From positions 32,387,530 through 32,451,529 of the forward strand of contig JAQNBH010000002.1 in the NCBI GenBank assembly GCA_028752905.1: 64,000 nucleotides of DNA, given 5' to 3'. Made by a program: the position numbers and the translations under genes. The stretch is from Cladorhizidae sp. MBARI D1340-BT2. Lineage: Eukaryota > Porifera > Demospongiae > Poecilosclerida > Cladorhizidae. The notes beneath the pieces are model-generated. The model did no database searches and had not been told where the DNA came from. It saw nothing but the letters and a program-made list of their open reading frames with translations. Below, one piece after another: positions 62,684-64,000 of the stretch; position 1 is the first letter of the stretch, and each line of letters starts with the position of its first letter.

Positions 62684-64000
62684 AGTAAGTCCTAGTAAGT
62701 ATTGAGTGATGTGCTGCATTAGTCCTGTTGTGTGTGTATTATATTAATAGTAGTAAGTGCTAGTAGGTATTGAGTGATGTGTGTATTATTCCTGTTGTGT
62801 GTGTATTATATTACTAGTAGTAAGTCCTAGTAAGTATTGAGTGATGTTTGGATTATTCCCGTTGTGTGTGTATTATATTACTAGTAGCAAGTGCTAATAA
62901 GTATTGAGTGATGTGATGCATTATTCCTGTTGTGTTTATTATATTACTAGTAGTAAGTGCTAGTTGGTATTGAGTGATGTGAGAATTATTCCTGTTGTGT
63001 GTGTATTATATTACTAGTAGTAAGTGCTAGTAAGTATTGAGTGATGTGCTGCATTATTCCTGTTGTGTGTGTATTATATTAATAGTAGTACGTTCTAGTA
63101 GGTATTGAGTGATGTGTGGATTATTCCTGTTGTGTGTGTATTAAATTACTAGTAGCAAGTGCTAGTAAGTATTGATTGATGTGCTGCATTATTTCTGTTG
63201 TGAGTGTATTATATTACTAGTAGTAAGTGCTAGTAAGTATTGAGTGATGTGCTGCATTATTCCTGTTGTGTGTGTATTATATTACTAGTAGTAAGTGCTA
63301 GTAGGTATTGAGTGATATGCGTATTATTCCTGTTGTGTGTGTATTATATTACTAGTAGCAAGTGCTAGTAGGTATTGAGTGGTGTGATGCATTATTCCTG
63401 TTGTGTGTGTATTATATTACTAGTAGTAAGTGCTAGTAAGTATTGAGTGATGTGCTGCATTATTCCTGTTGTGTGTGTATTATAATATTAATATAATAAG
63501 TGCAAGTAGGTATTGAGTGTTGTGTCCATTATTCCTGTTGTGTGTGTATTATATTACTAGTAGTAAGTGCTAGTAGGTATTGAGTGATGTGCTGCATTAT
63601 TCCTGTTGTCTGTATATTATATTAATAGAAGTAAGTTCGAGTAAGTATTGAGTGATGTGTGTATTATTCCTGTTGTGTGTGTATTATATTACTAGTAGTA
63701 AGTCCTAGTAAGTATTGAGTGATGTGCTGCATTATTCCTGTTGTGTGTGTATTATATTAATAGTAGTACGTTCTAGTAGGTATTGAGTGATGTGTGGATT
63801 ATTCCTGTTGTGTGTGTATTATATTACTAGTAGCAAGTGCTAGTAAGTATTGATTGATGTGCTGCATTATTTCTGTTGTGTGTGTATTATATTACTAGTG
63901 GTAAGTGTTAGTAGGTATTGAGTGATGTGCGTATTATTCCTGTTGTGTGAGTATTATATTACTAGTAGCAAGTGCTAGTAAGTATTGAGTGATGTGATGC
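62671..64000 (-). repeat. Satellite 2 tract R7 (reverse, cut by window edge)
   Basis: Follows the monomer order of R3 from 29472 as far as it goes, including the GTACGTTC, TTGTGAGTG, GATATGCG and AATATTAATA monomers (AATATTAATA at about 63484). Continues beyond the window. Confidence 0.95.

Larger units (their letters stand above)
6643..64000. repeat. Satellite 2: 67/68-bp strand-switching tandem array
   Basis: Roughly 850 copies of a monomer containing ACTACTAGTAATATAATACA followed by an (AC)n core, then CAACAGGAATAATGCAGCAC, then a CTCAATAC-CTAGCACTTA segment. Length alternates between 67 and 68 bp, mainly through the linker after AATAAT (GCAGCACATCAC versus GCACACATCAC or ACACACATCAC). 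The monomer is AT-rich and its consensus has no CpG. It contains the palindrome TACTAGTA, hence a regular ACTAGT site. Orientation flips 13 times. No reading frame longer than about 60 codons exists in it. The array continues past the right edge. Confidence 0.98.

Noticed and set aside
6643..64000. Promoter or TATA boxes in each satellite 2 monomer (TATAATAC)
   Set aside because: The string is part of an AT-rich repeat. With no other signal and no ORFs downstream, calling hundreds of promoters would be unsupported.
6643..64000. CENP-B box or telomere repeat within the satellites
   Set aside because: I looked for a CENP-B-box-like string and for TTAGGG-type repeats in both satellites and saw neither; centromere identity is not shown.

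Overview
The window is almost entirely tandem-repeat DNA from a eukaryote, most likely an animal. I found no gene I can support. The reasons for a eukaryote are: two unrelated satellite families covering about 95% of the window, multi-kilobase higher-order repeats (HORs) with almost no divergence between copies, short foldback (MITE-like) elements, and a CpG-decay pattern that suggests cytosine methylation. The foldback elements carry motifs such as GAAACATCGAG and CTTCATCA. Elements of that general look are common in marine invertebrate and some other animal genomes, so an invertebrate is my best guess, but the species cannot be told from this sequence.

Layout. (1) 1-3335: satellite 1, a 22-bp unit of about 50% GC, organised as a 1360-bp higher-order repeat (two full copies and one truncated copy), with a 263/264-bp duplication nested inside each. 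The array runs off the left edge. (2) 3336-6642: a 3.3-kb AT-rich island of single-copy-looking DNA. It has at least three foldback elements, one weaker candidate, an ATT microsatellite, a pair of 36-bp inverted repeats (6219-6630) ending just before the next satellite, and only very short ORFs. (3) 6643-64000: satellite 2, a 67/68-bp AT-rich monomer with an (AC)n core and a TACTAGTA palindrome, roughly 850 monomers, running off the right edge.

The striking property of satellite 2 is that it changes strand 13 times in 57 kb. Calling the orientation that reads ACACACAACAGG on the top strand F and the opposite R, the order is F 6643-10417, R to 17109, F to 19677, R to 27864, F to 29471, R to 44230, F to 45837, R to 49671, F to 51268, R to 55359, F to 56974, R to 59647, F to 62670, R to the end. 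The switches are not random. All six R-to-F switches are one and the same 40-bp hairpin (18-bp arms, 4-nt loop), five in one polarity and one (17110) as the reverse complement. All seven F-to-R switches are one non-palindromic join. The junctions were therefore made once and spread by amplification of compound units that contain both orientations (about 5.4-5.7 kb at the right end, larger further left). R tracts carry their own HOR of about 2.8-2.9 kb. Several rearrangements can be dated relative to each other: a 1408-bp tandem duplication that erases one switch point, a one-monomer deletion, a 2-kb inverted copy, and a 20-bp lineage marker.

Nothing here works together as a gene system. The window reads as heterochromatin-like sequence of the centromeric, pericentromeric or similar type, and the strand-switching compound HOR is the feature most worth following up. 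All multi-kilobase near-identical copies also carry the risk of assembly error.
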